Shown here: one piece after another, positions 14,938-24,905 of the stretch
Layout: every line of letters begins with the position of its first letter
Numbering within the stretch: position 1 is the first letter of the stretch
Assembly (NCBI GenBank): GCA_045580815.1
Contig: JAZNOL010000048.1
Span: 1 to 64,000 of the forward strand
Length of the DNA: 64,000 nt
Source: JAZNOL01 sp045580815
GTDB taxonomy: Bacteria; Bacillota; Clostridia; RUG12999
Direction: 5' to 3'
Notes under the pieces: model-generated
What the model was told of the DNA's origin: nothing
The model's input: the letters and a program-made list of their open reading frames with translations, nothing else
Database searches by the model: none
Program-made: the position numbers and the translations under genes

Positions 14938-17217
14938 TTACTGTTCTAAAACAAATTTGTTTTCAAGAAATCTGTGAAGCATGGCAGCTATTTCCACTCT
15001 TTTTGCAGTATCTTTCGGGTTAAGGGTTGTTTCTGTTCTGCCAACTATCATTCCTATACCGTTTGCCCACTGCATTGCAGGGATTGCATATTCAGAAATC
15101 AGGTCAAAATCCTCATAAGAGAGAATGTTTGTGTTTTCACCCACAGATACGTCATAACCTTTAAACTGTGCATATCTATGCATAATTGCGGCTATCTGCT
15201 CGCGGATTATTGCTTCGCCGGGTCTGAATTCGGTTGCGGAATATCCTTTTATTATACCGTTTTGCTGTCCCCATACAACTGCTTTTGCGTAGTAGTCATT
15301 TTTGTCAATGTCTGTAAATGTGCTGTCACCGCTTACTTCAGGTTCGCCTTCGGCACGGTAAAGAACAGTTACCATCATTGCTCTGGTCATGTTTCCGTCG
15401 GGTGCAAATAGGGTTTTTGTCATTCCTTTGAAAATATTATTTTCGATTACATAATCAGTATCCAGGTGATACCACAACGAAATGTCCAGGTCGTCAAACT
15501 GAAGAGACGGACAATCGTGACCGGACGAGCCGCCAACGTTTCCGGTATCGTCTGTATCTTCGGTATTGCCGGCATCGCCTGCTTCGGAATTTTCAGCCCA
15601 CTTTGCATAAAGTGTAAAGTTTTTTGTAACCTTTTCTTCAAAATCGTAAGCAGTTAAAAGCTCTTTGTCAGTATACCAGCCGTCAAATGCAAAGCCCTCT
15701 TTTGTAGGGTCTGCCGGCTTGTCAAGCTGTTTGTTTCTTGCAACTCTTGCTTTTTCCACATGGCTTCCGCCGTTTGTTTCAAAAGTGACGGTGTAACGTG
15801 TTGTTCCGCCTCCGCCACCTCCGCCGCCGAAAAATCCGGACGGTTTTTCTTCGCTCCATTTTGCATAAAGAGTTATGTTGTCTGTTATAAGCAAGGCGAA
15901 ATCATATACCGTGGTTAAACCGGAGTCGGTATACCAGCCGTCAAAGGTATAACCGCTTTTTGTCGGGTCCGTGGGCTTTGTTGCCGTTGTGCCGTAATCC
16001 AATGAAACAGGGGCTATGTCAGAACCGCCGTTTGTGTTAAAGGTTACGGAATATTTATTTAGTGTGCTGTCAAACTGTGCTGTGTAAGTTTCATCACCGA
16101 CAGCAGGCACTATTGCAGGAGACCAGTTGCCGTTAAAAGTATATGTATATTCCTGTGTTGCTGTTTTAGTCGGTGTTTCTCCGTCATATGACGGTGTTGT
16201 GCCTGGTGACACAGACTCGGTTTTGAGTGTGTTGCCGTCGCCGTCTATCCAGGTTATGGTGTGCTTTGCATCAGATAAGCTTAAAGATGAGGCGGCATAT
16301 ATAACACCAAATTCATATCCTGTGGGATGTGTGGGTTCATTTGCGTCGCCATCGTCAACAACAATATACTCCTGAAAGGATACCACTTTTTTTAGTATAT
16401 GTGACGGAGGGAGTGAGCCTTCGGGTATTTGTATAACGTCGCTTAATTCCGGCTGTTCCCCGGGAGTAATCAATACAACAAGTGCCGCATACTGATTGCC
16501 ATGTTCGTCAACATCATACGAGTCACCGGTCATAATAACTTCAGCACCGGGCTTCATAATAAACGCACCCTCCGGACCGGTCATGTCTGCACCGGTGCCG
16601 CTGAGTTTTATTCTGCCGCATTTTAAGTGTCCGGTTTCTCCAACCAGCAGATGACCGCAGCCTATATTGCGATTTACTTGCAAAGAGCCGTTTACGGTGA
16701 GGGTGGAATAGTTGTTGCCGCTTATGCCGAACTTTAAATCGGAATATTCGCCTGTAATTTCCACATGAGCTCCGGCGGCAATGGTAATACGGTTGTCATT
16801 GCTGCTTCCCTGAATTGAAGATGATTCAATAGAGAGTTTGCCCGCACCGGTAAATGTTATGCTGTCCCAATGATTGTAAGAGGGCCCGTCAGCAATGGTG
16901 TTTACAGAAGAGTCGGTTTCGGTGTTGATTGTAATATTTAAAGTGTCATAAGAATCTTTATTGGGAAGTTTAAGCATCCCGATGTTAGCACCTTTGAGGG
17001 TTAAATTCAATGTTCTGACGATTGTGCTCTCAACGGTTGAAATATCCCACTCATATTCATAGGTGGCTTCGGTAACTTTGGTGTAGGTGTTAATGTCTGT
17101 AAGCACCGATAAATCCAGGTCAGTGGACTCGGCAAATGCTGTGATGCAAAGCGTAGAGAAAACGGTAAATATCATTGTTACGGATAATATGTATGCTAAA
17201 ACTTTTTTTGTGGTCAT
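14938..17217 (-). CDS. SLH surface protein with InlB-type (Listeria-Bacteroides) repeats
   Basis: A 759-residue secreted protein with a signal peptide (MTTKKVLAYILSVTMIFTVF, ending near AFAES). Residues about 60-250 resemble a beta-helix-like region with short hydrophobic repeats (ITFTGAGKLSIES, VEITGEY, LTVNGSLQV). Then come a MucBP-like segment (ITWIDGDGNTLKTE), two InlB_B / Listeria-Bacteroides repeats (YSVTFNTNGGS...GYTFDGWYT...LYAKW, and YTVTFETNGGS...FAFDGWYT...LYAKW) separated by a poly-glycine linker, and three C-terminal SLH repeats (about 585-755). It probably sits on the S-layer as an adhesin. The start has AGAAAGGATG upstream. It is the gene next to the TetR regulator at 17241, with a 23-base gap, so the two may share a transcript. 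Confidence 0.85.
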   Translation of the reverse strand: MTTKKVLAYILSVTMIFTVFSTLCITAFAESTDLDLSVLTDINTYTKVTEATYEYEWDISTVESTIVRTLNLTLKGANIGMLKLPNKDSYDTLNITINTETDSSVNTIADGPSYNHWDSITFTGAGKLSIESSSIQGSSNDNRITIAAGAHVEITGEYSDLKFGISGNNYSTLTVNGSLQVNRNIGCGHLLVGETGHLKCGRIKLSGTGADMTGPEGAFIMKPGAEVIMTGDSYDVDEHGNQYAALVVLITPGEQPELSDVIQIPEGSLPPSHILKKVVSFQEYIVVDDGDANEPTHPTGYEFGVIYAASSLSLSDAKHTITWIDGDGNTLKTESVSPGTTPSYDGETPTKTATQEYTYTFNGNWSPAIVPAVGDETYTAQFDSTLNKYSVTFNTNGGSDIAPVSLDYGTTATKPTDPTKSGYTFDGWYTDSGLTTVYDFALLITDNITLYAKWSEEKPSGFFGGGGGGGGTTRYTVTFETNGGSHVEKARVARNKQLDKPADPTKEGFAFDGWYTDKELLTAYDFEEKVTKNFTLYAKWAENSEAGDAGNTEDTDDTGNVGGSSGHDCPSLQFDDLDISLWYHLDTDYVIENNIFKGMTKTLFAPDGNMTRAMMVTVLYRAEGEPEVSGDSTFTDIDKNDYYAKAVVWGQQNGIIKGYSATEFRPGEAIIREQIAAIMHRYAQFKGYDVSVGENTNILSYEDFDLISEYAIPAMQWANGIGMIVGRTETTLNPKDTAKRVEIAAMLHRFLENKFVLEQ

Positions 17218-17240
17218 ATTAACATCCTTTCTGCTTGCAG

Positions 17241-17945
17241 TTATTGCAAAGCCTGTTTGCTTTTGTAAAATTTTTCTGTAAATTTGTCAAATATATTATT
17301 ACCGATGCTGCGGTAATCATAGTTGAGTATTCTGGTAATCACTTCGTTGCGATCATTTTCCGGAACATCATAAAACTTCATCAGCGAATCAAGAATAAGC
17401 GTGATTTTGTTTTCAAGTGTAAAATCCTTGTCACAAGGGGAGGTGAGGGCAGAAAATTCCATGTGACTTGCTATGTTTTCTCTGACTCGGAATTCGTGCT
17501 CAGTCCAGTCCGGATGCAGACTTTTAAAAATTCGGTAATTCTTTTTGGCTGTCCAGTCTTTTATGTACTCAAATGTGCCGGGATGATTGTATGCCGAATA
17601 ATATAAATCCCGTGCCGCTTCGTTTGTTTCACAAAGTGCAATCTGAGAAGTTATCTCCAACGCATAAGCAAGAAGATGGCTGTGTGAATGTTCGTCAACA
17701 GCTTCGATTATTTCACCGTGAAAATCCATAAGCTCCTGAACAAGCAGAAAAAGCATATCTTCCTTTGCGTGAAAATAATATGCAATGTTGCCCTTAAGCA
17801 CGCCGCTGTCTTTGCTTATCATTGTAAATGTTGTTTTTGAAAATCCGTTTTCTAAAAATAATTTTGTGGCAGAACAGATAATTTTCAGCTCTGTTTCATT
17901 TAATGGGGTAATACGCCGTGCCCGACTTGCCATACTTCTAATCAT
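17241..17945 (-). CDS. TetR/AcrR family transcriptional regulator
   Basis: A 234-residue regulator. The N-terminal helix-turn-helix is clear (IICSATKLFLENGFSKTTFT, ISKDSGVLKGNIAYYFHAKE, about residues 25-70), followed by a helical ligand domain with no recognised ligand motif. I start it at ATG 17945, which has AGGAAGTG upstream, rather than the upstream in-frame codon at 18011, which lies in the promoter. A consensus promoter and an inverted repeat just downstream of the -10 suggest autorepression. The adjacent SLH surface protein is downstream on the same strand and is a likely target. Confidence 0.88.
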   Translation of the reverse strand: MIRSMASRARRITPLNETELKIICSATKLFLENGFSKTTFTMISKDSGVLKGNIAYYFHAKEDMLFLLVQELMDFHGEIIEAVDEHSHSHLLAYALEITSQIALCETNEAARDLYYSAYNHPGTFEYIKDWTAKKNYRIFKSLHPDWTEHEFRVRENIASHMEFSALTSPCDKDFTLENKITLILDSLMKFYDVPENDRNEVITRILNYDYRSIGNNIFDKFTEKFYKSKQALQ

Positions 17946-17968
17946 TTTGTCACTTCCTATACTCAATA

Positions 17969-18011
17969 TTGGACGCATCCAAATTATAACATAAAATATT
18001 TTAAATGTCAA
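17969..18011 (-). promoter_or_regulatory. Sigma-A promoter with inverted-repeat operator of the TetR gene
   Basis: On the minus strand TTGACA (18011-18006), 17 bases, TATAAT (17988-17983). Immediately downstream, TTGGA-N4-TCCAA (17969-17982) forms an inverted repeat that begins next to the -10 element, the classic place for an autoregulatory operator. Confidence 0.7.
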
Positions 18012-18067
18012 TATGTTTTGAAAATATTTTTGAATTTTTTATTTTTTTAATGAAAGCTGTATAAAAA

Positions 18068-18105
18068 ATGGATATACCGCAGGTTTTGTATCGCTGTATA
18101 TCCAT
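18068..18105 (-). terminator. Intrinsic terminator of the ceramidase-like gene
   Basis: A 10-bp stem ATGGATATAC with GTATATCCAT and an 18-base loop; on the minus strand it is followed by six T residues. Confidence 0.7.
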
Positions 18106-18132
18106 TTTGTTAGTCTTTTCGATTTTCTGTGT

Positions 18133-19430
18133 TTAGTTATTGTTCAAGCGGTTAAACGAGTTTAAATATCCGTTATAATACAAATCGCTTATGCCCGGTT
18201 TAAATGGACCGGCAATGCCGTATTCGGGATAGCTTTCGGGTTCATAACCGCCCTCCTGCAAAATTTTATCATCAACCAAATACGCACAACTGTCGGTGTA
18301 TCCCATAAAACAAACATAGGCATCACCGAATGCGGATGTTATAATTTTTTCACATTGAAGCAAGGCTCTCCGCCAATAGCCGCAATATACAAATCATCAC
18401 TCAACTTTATTGTGTTGCAATGGATAATAAGATGGTCTGGCATGGTTTCATACAGCTCATTTAGTATTCTTTCGCAGTTGACAGTAGTTGGGTTGTCCGG
18501 CTGTGCTTTAAGCTCATCATACAGCTTCTGAAAATGCTCTTTGGGAGCTTTTTTCAAAGGTGCCTTGATTTCAAATTCATCGCTGTTTATGCAGATATCG
18601 GCTTTTTTTAATTTGCCCGAAGCAATAAATGAAACAACTTCATCGTATATTTGTTTTGCAAATTTGTCTATATCGGAAAATGTAAAATCACGTTTCCATT
18701 TTGCAGAACCGTCATCGTTTTTCTGCATTGTCGGCATAGGTCTTACATCGCCGGCGGCAGATTGTGTATATAAGGATATACAGCCGTAATATTCGCAGTC
18801 AAGCAGCTGACACACTCTACCCGGAAACTCGCTGCTTATTGTTGTTTTTTCAGGATAAAATACCGGGTGGCATGCGTAATTTATAAGTATTCCTTTTAAA
18901 TTGTCGTTAATATCACGTACACACATCACAAACATCTGTGAGTCTCTTTCTCCGTCAGGGTTAGGCAGCATATCACAGACACCGTTTTCAATTTTCCGGC
19001 GCTTTACGTTAAGCTCTGCTTCATGACTGCCGTATGTAAGGTAACCTTCAAACAGAGATAACATTGCCTTGTCAATACATTCGGTGGCTTTGCTTATAAG
19101 AAACTGCTCATATTCATCTGTGTGATGCCCCGGATTATACCCCTTTACAGCCGGAGCGGTGTGGGCATGGGTGTATGAAACTATCACACTTGATTTGCTG
19201 ATACCGTATTTTTTCTCGGCATATTCTGCTATTGATAGGTTCAGGTCACGGCTGTGAAAAAGCAGGTCAAAGCTCATAAATACAGCTTTGTTTTTTCCGT
19301 TGTCAATAATAAGGCATCTGACATAAACATCATCGTGTATATTTGTAAAATCATCGGTAAAATTTCCGGTACATGCTATTTTTGTGGGACATACCGGGGT
19401 AATACATGTTTTTGCTAATCCAAACTTCAT
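18133..19430 (-). pseudogene. Neutral/alkaline ceramidase-like protein, frameshifted near the C-terminus
   Basis: The N-terminal 360 residues resemble the neutral/alkaline non-lysosomal ceramidase family: GLAKTCITPVCP, the zinc motif SYTHAHTAPAV, NYACHPVFYP and TQSAAGDVRP, where typical enzymes have GDVSPN (the serine is replaced by arginine). After GGEPCFNVKK the frame hits a stop, but the next frame continues with IITSAFGDAYVCFMGYTDSC to 18133, which is the normal family continuation. One extra A in the A6 tract at about 18346-18351 would join them as NVKKIITSAFG and give about 432 residues. So either a recent mutation or a homopolymer sequencing error. No signal peptide is seen. The start at 19430 has AAAGGAG upstream. 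Activity on ceramides is not implied; many bacterial members are of unknown function. Confidence 0.75.
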
Positions 19431-19483
19431 AATATTTCTCCTTTGATAGTTTTTTGTCTGATTTGCTGTCTGTAAGCAAAAAA

Positions 19484-20260
19484 CTACATATCTCTGTAAT
19501 GTCTTTTAATATATTCGGTCGGAGTGCAGCCGATTGTTTTTTTAAACACCATGGCAAAATATGAAGCATCGCTGTAACCGACAAGAGAGCTTACCTCATT
19601 TATACTGTAATATCCGCTTTTTAAAAGAGAAAGGCTTCGGTTAATTCTCATTGTGTTTAAGTGATTAATCGGAGTATCGTTAAAATGTAATTTAAAAAGT
19701 TTTCTGAAATAAACTTCACTGTATCCCGAGATTTTTTCCGCCTCCGTTATTGAAAAATCACTTCTGTAAGCATTTTTTTCTATTGTTTCAAGCCCGAGTT
19801 TCAGGCGTTTGTCAATGGCAGATGAATAACCGCTAAGCGAAAAAACCTCATCAATTAGATTATAAAAAACACCCATGCATTTATAATAATTGTCCGGTGA
19901 AGTGTTCCAAAGCTCAAGCAGTAATAAAAAATATTCACGTATTTTAGGGTTTTTAGCACAATTAACAATCGACATATTGGTGTCGACATAATTGTGTATA
20001 TTAAGGTGTATAACAATCAACTCTTCGTTTTCTGTATGCTGAGAATACGAAGAGGCAATAGGTATAAAAATCAAATCGTCTTTGCTGACGGTATGTTTTT
20101 TGTTTTTAAAATAAAATTCTGTTGAACCCTCAAGCCTGTAGCTTAAGATATGGCAATTTTTCTTAACAGTTGTAATTGTTTCCTTTTTTCTTGATAGGCT
20201 AAATATGTCAAGTAGCTCAAATGAAAGCATATTTTGGTTAAAAAGCATAAAAAAACACAT
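19484..20260 (-). CDS. AraC family transcriptional regulator with N-terminal cupin domain
   Basis: A 258-residue regulator with an N-terminal sugar-sensing cupin-like domain (LSYRLEGSTEFYFKNKKHTV, IFIPIASSYSQHT) and a C-terminal pair of AraC helix-turn-helix motifs (SITEAEKISGYSEVYFRKLF and SINEVSSLVGYSDASYFAMV, then CTPTEYIKRHYR). I start it at ATG 20260, with AAAGAGAAAG upstream. It is divergent from the mannosidase operon that begins at 20427 and lies just upstream of the ceramidase-like gene, so it probably controls one or both in response to a sugar. Confidence 0.88.
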   Translation of the reverse strand: MCFFMLFNQNMLSFELLDIFSLSRKKETITTVKKNCHILSYRLEGSTEFYFKNKKHTVSKDDLIFIPIASSYSQHTENEELIVIHLNIHNYVDTNMSIVNCAKNPKIREYFLLLLELWNTSPDNYYKCMGVFYNLIDEVFSLSGYSSAIDKRLKLGLETIEKNAYRSDFSITEAEKISGYSEVYFRKLFKLHFNDTPINHLNTMRINRSLSLLKSGYYSINEVSSLVGYSDASYFAMVFKKTIGCTPTEYIKRHYRDM

Positions 20261-20426
20261 ACTTTCTCTTTGGTTTTCCAATATATTAATAATTATATCA
20301 CACCAAAATGTGAATGTCAAGAAAAAGGTAGTTTCGTTTTTTCATATATTATATTCGTTTTTGTGGTTGAATTTTATATTATTATATGATAACATAAAAT
20401 CAGGACTACTTTAAGGAGTGTTATAC

Positions 20427-23400
20427 TTGTTTATAATCAAAGATTTGGAAATAAAACCGGTTTCATTGATAAATCATAACAATGAACAAAGGATTGATTT
20501 GAGCTGTCATATAAACCGGGATGCACATCTGCTGCTTAAAATATTAAACGGCGATACTGTTATATCGGACAATATTCCATTGCATTTTATGAGTGGAAAG
20601 TCGATTTGCAGTATATTAGTGCCGGCTTGCGAAGCTGATATTGAAACCTTGTGGCAGATTTGTGATAAAGACGGCACAGTTGTTGCCAAAAAACAGGTTT
20701 TATGGAAAAAACCGCGAAAGTGGGAACTGTATGTTATGGTATCCTCCCATACGGATATAGGACTTCACAATTCTCAGTACATACAAAGACATAACAGTGT
20801 GGAATTTACAAAAAAAGCAATGGCACTTTGTGACAGCACAGCAAGCCGCAATGAAAACGACCGTTACAGATATGTAATGGAGGGCACCTGGTTTTTTGAA
20901 AACTACGAAAAAGATATGGGTGAAGAAAAAGCAAAACAGCTTGTTGAAGATTATATAAAAACAGGTAAAATGGGCGTATGTGCCGGAATTGCAGGAAATC
21001 ATACCCAGACTTTCGGACTTGAGGAAATGTGCCGCAGTACATATGGCAGACACAGGCTGAAAGAAAAGTACGGTCTTGATATAAAAACAATGACCATGAT
21101 TGACAACAACGGTATTTCGTGGGCGATGGTGCAACCCTTTGCTGATGCAGGGTATGAGAACATAATTTTTGCACCAAACCAGTGGAATCCTTTGCCGTCA
21201 ACAATCTGGAAAAAAAACACCAAGGTGACTTCGTCATATACAAAAAAGGCATATACATGGAATCCTGAGGCAGCAGGCGGCGGTGCACGAATTGATATAA
21301 GATATACATCCGAATTGCCGATGCTTTTTTATTGGCAGGGTGCTGATAAAAGCAAAAAAATGCTTGTCTGGGGAAGCCCACAATATGATTTCGGCGGCTA
21401 TGCCTTCGGCTTATCAACAGACATGACTCCTGACCGAATCGGCGAAGTTGAAGACTGTATGGCAGACCAGCTTGATTTGATGGAAAGTAAGATGCCGTAT
21501 AATATCTGGATGTTCCCCTGCTACAATGATGACCAGGTTCCTGATATCGGTCTGACAGATACAATAGCAGAATGGAACAAATGCTGGAAATATCCCAAAA
21601 TTAAAACTATGGGAAATCCCGATGAACCCTTTGAGCTTATTAAAGAACGCTTTGGCGATGAAATTCCTGTTGTATGCGGTGATATAACAGGCGGCTGGTA
21701 TCAGCATCCGATTACAGCACCTGAGCTTCTTGCGGCAAAATCCGAAGCTGACAGGCTGCTTCCGACGGCTGAAAAACTGGCGGTAATAGCCGCAATGACC
21801 GATGAGGATTATAAATATCCCAAAATATCCTTTGAAAGGGCTTGGGAGGCTTTGCTGCTGAATGATGAGCATTCATACGGCACAAGCGGCTATCAGGGAA
21901 GACGGGTTTATGAAACCTGGATGCAGCATCGTGACTGGATAACAAAGGCCACGCATACAGCACAAACTGAGGCTGACAGAGCTTTAAAGGTGATTGCAGG
22001 CAAAGTCTGCTGTAAAGAACCGTCTGTTTTAGTGTTTAATCCTACACTGCAAAACAGAAGTGAATATGTAAGCTATCAGGGTGCAAGCTGTTATGTAACC
22101 AACATACCGCCCCTGGGATATAAAACGGTAAAACTATCAGAGTTTGTTTCGGTTTGTGATGAAGAAAACTCATCGAAGCCGCCAGTTATAGAGAACAAAT
22201 ATTATAAACTTGAATTTGCACAAAACGGAGCAATAGCATCCATATACGATAAAGAGCTTGACAGAGAATTATTAGACCGTGATAACGAATTTAAATGCAA
22301 TGAATTTGTATATACAAATGACAATCATAAAACATTTACTGTTCCGGGAATTGCAGATTTTAAAATCATCAGAGAAGCAGATAAAATAACCGTAGTGTCA
22401 AAAACCGATGACGGGGTTTCGGGTGCGGAAATAATTCAGAAGGTTTCTCTTGTTGAAAATGAAAAGCGGATTGATATTGACAATACCTTAAACCACGTTT
22501 CAGACCTTTATAACAATAACAGATATTACAGATACTGTTATTATGCATTCCCGTTTATGGTTGAGAATGCAAAGAGATATTGCCACCTTAACGGATGCGT
22601 TGCACAGTACGCAGAAAGTGTAACCGGTCACGGTACGGATGTGTATATGGCATCAAATGAATGGTGTTGCTCTGAAAATGAAAAGTACGGAGTTGCACTT
22701 TTACAGCTTGACAGTGAGCTTATTGAATTTGACCACATTCATCCCGATAAAACGGATTACGGTCAGGCGGGCGAGGGGTCGCAGATTTTCTCCTATATAG
22801 CCTGTGACTGGCTCCAGATGCATCTGGCAGGCGGAAGTCACAATAATTTCCATTTCAGATATTCCATAGTTTCTTACTGTGGAGGATACGGCAATAGCGG
22901 AATTTGCGATATTGCAGAGCGTTATTCAAATCCCGTTGCTGTAACAGCTATAGGTGAAAACAGCGGCAAGTTGCCGGATTCACACAGCTTTATGAAAGCG
23001 GATGATTACAGACTTTTAACCCTCAAACGTGCAGAAGACGGCGACGGAGTAATCGCAAGGTTTTATACCGGCGGCGAATATAAAAAATCGCTTCCTGAAA
23101 TTGATTTTTATGATTGCACGTATCAGCGTGTTTCCACAGACGAAACGCCTCTTTGCAGAGATGATGATCTAATAAATGGCTTTATTACATACAGAATCGG
23201 AAAAGGCAAGATAAACATTCCTGCCGGCAGCGAAATTGAAATAACAGAAAATCCTGCACCGATAGGCTCGGTTTATACAGGGCTTATAACAAAACCCATG
23301 GCGGCACGTGGTGAAGACAGCGGTCATTTGTATTTGCTGTGGGGAGCAAACACAGAAAAAGATTTTTCGCATTATGAGCTTTACAGAAGTGAAGATAAAG

Positions 23401-23609
23401 GGTTTGTGCCCGGAGACAAAACATTTGTTGCAAACGTTGAGCCTGAACAATATGTTGTAGGCAGATATGTTGACAAAGGCTTAAAAGAGCATACAGAATA
23501 CTATTACCGTGTCAGGGCAGTTAATAAATCAGGCGAAAAAGGCAGATTCAGCGATGAATTTTCCGGTATTACAAAAGAAACAATTCAGGAGGAGCATCAT
23601 GAAAGTTGA
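20427..23609 (+). CDS. GH38-type alpha-mannosidase-like glycoside hydrolase with C-terminal Fn3-like domain
   Basis: A roughly 1,060-residue protein without signal peptide. After a short N-terminal beta region, the GH38-like barrel starts with VSSHTDIGLHNSQYIQRH (about residue 108), the counterpart of the HxDxxW zinc motif of alpha-mannosidases, and continues with MIDNNGISWAMVQPFADAG and NDEHSYGTSGY. The form is the divergent (DUF5054-like) branch of GH38. A beta-sandwich part follows and the end (about 970-1055) looks like fibronectin type III (HYELYRSEDKGFVPG, YYYRVRAVNKSGEKG). I start at TTG 20427 because AAGGAG (20413-20418) is eight bases away; a GTG inside that site is rejected. It is the first gene of the operon with the oxidative sugar genes, so the product probably releases mannose or a related sugar inside the cell. 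Exact substrate unknown. Confidence 0.82.
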   Translation: MFIIKDLEIKPVSLINHNNEQRIDLSCHINRDAHLLLKILNGDTVISDNIPLHFMSGKSICSILVPACEADIETLWQICDKDGTVVAKKQVLWKKPRKWELYVMVSSHTDIGLHNSQYIQRHNSVEFTKKAMALCDSTASRNENDRYRYVMEGTWFFENYEKDMGEEKAKQLVEDYIKTGKMGVCAGIAGNHTQTFGLEEMCRSTYGRHRLKEKYGLDIKTMTMIDNNGISWAMVQPFADAGYENIIFAPNQWNPLPSTIWKKNTKVTSSYTKKAYTWNPEAAGGGARIDIRYTSELPMLFYWQGADKSKKMLVWGSPQYDFGGYAFGLSTDMTPDRIGEVEDCMADQLDLMESKMPYNIWMFPCYNDDQVPDIGLTDTIAEWNKCWKYPKIKTMGNPDEPFELIKERFGDEIPVVCGDITGGWYQHPITAPELLAAKSEADRLLPTAEKLAVIAAMTDEDYKYPKISFERAWEALLLNDEHSYGTSGYQGRRVYETWMQHRDWITKATHTAQTEADRALKVIAGKVCCKEPSVLVFNPTLQNRSEYVSYQGASCYVTNIPPLGYKTVKLSEFVSVCDEENSSKPPVIENKYYKLEFAQNGAIASIYDKELDRELLDRDNEFKCNEFVYTNDNHKTFTVPGIADFKIIREADKITVVSKTDDGVSGAEIIQKVSLVENEKRIDIDNTLNHVSDLYNNNRYYRYCYYAFPFMVENAKRYCHLNGCVAQYAESVTGHGTDVYMASNEWCCSENEKYGVALLQLDSELIEFDHIHPDKTDYGQAGEGSQIFSYIACDWLQMHLAGGSHNNFHFRYSIVSYCGGYGNSGICDIAERYSNPVAVTAIGENSGKLPDSHSFMKADDYRLLTLKRAEDGDGVIARFYTGGEYKKSLPEIDFYDCTYQRVSTDETPLCRDDDLINGFITYRIGKGKINIPAGSEIEITENPAPIGSVYTGLITKPMAARGEDSGHLYLLWGANTEKDFSHYELYRSEDKGFVPGDKTFVANVEPEQYVVGRYVDKGLKEHTEYYYRVRAVNKSGEKGRFSDEFSGITKETIQEEHHES

Positions 23610-23943
23610 AATTCTTGAATTTGACGGCGAGGGCTATTCTGCTGTTCTCAGCAGCGACAGCTGGCGTATAGGTATGATTAATTATACCGAGCGGTTAAAA
23701 GAGGGCAACAATTTGTCAAAGGAACGGCATTTTCAGACTGATGAAGCATTTATTCTTCTTTGCGGAGACGCAACCTTGCATGTTGAGGGTGCAAGCTACA
23801 AATTAGAGCCGTATAAAATATATAATGTCAGGAAAAATGAATGGCACAGAATAACAATGAGCGAAAATGCAAAGGTGCTGGTTGTTGAAAACGATAATAC
23901 CGGACCGGATAATACAGAAAAGGTGCAAGGTGATTTATTATGA
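23599..23943 (+). CDS. Small cupin-domain protein
   Basis: A 114-residue single-domain cupin: ERHFQTDEAFILLCGDATLH and YNVRKNEWHRITMSENAKVL carry the two cupin motifs, with His and Glu residues in positions able to bind a metal. The start ATG 23599 has AGGAGGAG upstream and lies within the end of the preceding gene (11-base overlap), and its stop overlaps the uxuA start. In this operon such a small cupin could be a sugar mutarotase-like or epimerase-like accessory or a sensor; the sequence alone does not decide. Confidence 0.75.
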   Translation: MKVEILEFDGEGYSAVLSSDSWRIGMINYTERLKEGNNLSKERHFQTDEAFILLCGDATLHVEGASYKLEPYKIYNVRKNEWHRITMSENAKVLVVENDNTGPDNTEKVQGDLL

Positions 23944-24896
23944 TATTGGCAGATTATTTTAAAGGTCACAGAGATATTGTGTGGGATTACGCACGACAGT
24001 GCGGAGTAGAACACGGCGTTATAAGACTGCCCGAGGATGATGCTTTTGACGTTTGCAATTTATCGCATTGGCAGGCGGTTTACAAGGGATTTAAGGATTT
24101 CGGCATTACTCCGGTTGTTATAGAACCGATGCCCAACAGCTTGCATGACCACATAAAAGCAGGCGATGAAAAACGGGATGAGAGCATTGAAAAGGTTATA
24201 AAAATGTTTCCGATTATGGAAAAGCTGGGAATAAACACAATTTGCTTTAACTTTATGGCTTACATCGGCTGGCTTCGCACCTCTTCCAAGGTTGTGGAAA
24301 GAGGCGGTGCGTTGTGTACGGGCTTCAACATTGATGATTTTAAGCCTACATCAGATGCAATTACTGAAGAACAACTGTGGAAAAACTACGAGTATTTTGT
24401 AAAAGCGGTTATACCGGAGGCGGAAAAGCACGGTATCTTTCTCGGCCTTCATCCCGATGACCCGCCTATTCCGAAACTGGGGGATGTTTCACGTATTATG
24501 ATAAGCTATGAAAATATTCACAAAGCGTGTCATATTGTGGAAAGTCCGAATATCGGCGTGACAATGTGTCAGGCGTGTTACAGTGCAATGGGCGAGGATG
24601 TTATAAAGGTAATAAAAAGTTTTGCATCGGAAAACAAAATTTTTCTTGTGCATTTTCGTGATATTTCAGGCAGTAAATATAAATTCCACGAAACATTCCA
24701 CGATAACGGACAAAACGACATGTATAAGCTTTTAAAATGTTATAAGGAATGCGGTGTGAATGTTCCAATTCGTGTTGACCATGTTCCGACAATGGCGGGA
24801 GAAACCGCTGAGGTAGCCGGTTATGCGGCATTAGGACGTCTTTACGCCATAGGTTATTTAAAGGGACTTATGGAAGCAGTAGAAAAAGAAGGGTGA
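23940..24896 (+). CDS. uxuA: D-mannonate dehydratase
   Basis: A 318-residue UxuA-family protein that would dehydrate D-mannonate to 2-keto-3-deoxy-D-gluconate (KDG) with a divalent metal. Motifs: INTICFNFMAYIGWLRT, GIFLGLHPDDPPIPKLGDVS, NIGVTMCQACYSAMGED, FLVHFRDISG, FHETFHDNGQNDMY and RVDHVPTMAG, which supply the metal-binding His, Cys, His and Asp. It is shorter than E. coli UxuA (394 residues), mainly through trimmed loops. It overlaps the cupin gene by four bases and is followed ten bases later by an SDR dehydrogenase. UxuA usually acts in glucuronate breakdown after UxaC and UxuB, neither of which is seen here; instead the neighbours suggest mannonate made by oxidation of mannose. Confidence 0.9.
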   Translation: MILADYFKGHRDIVWDYARQCGVEHGVIRLPEDDAFDVCNLSHWQAVYKGFKDFGITPVVIEPMPNSLHDHIKAGDEKRDESIEKVIKMFPIMEKLGINTICFNFMAYIGWLRTSSKVVERGGALCTGFNIDDFKPTSDAITEEQLWKNYEYFVKAVIPEAEKHGIFLGLHPDDPPIPKLGDVSRIMISYENIHKACHIVESPNIGVTMCQACYSAMGEDVIKVIKSFASENKIFLVHFRDISGSKYKFHETFHDNGQNDMYKLLKCYKECGVNVPIRVDHVPTMAGETAEVAGYAALGRLYAIGYLKGLMEAVEKEG

Positions 24897-24905
24897 TAGT
24901 GAACA

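Noticed and set aside
20806..21564. 252-codon minus-strand frame opposite the first GH38 gene
   Set aside because: Antisense shadow of a well-supported gene; composition is rich in Ser/His/Arg/Cys with no family features.
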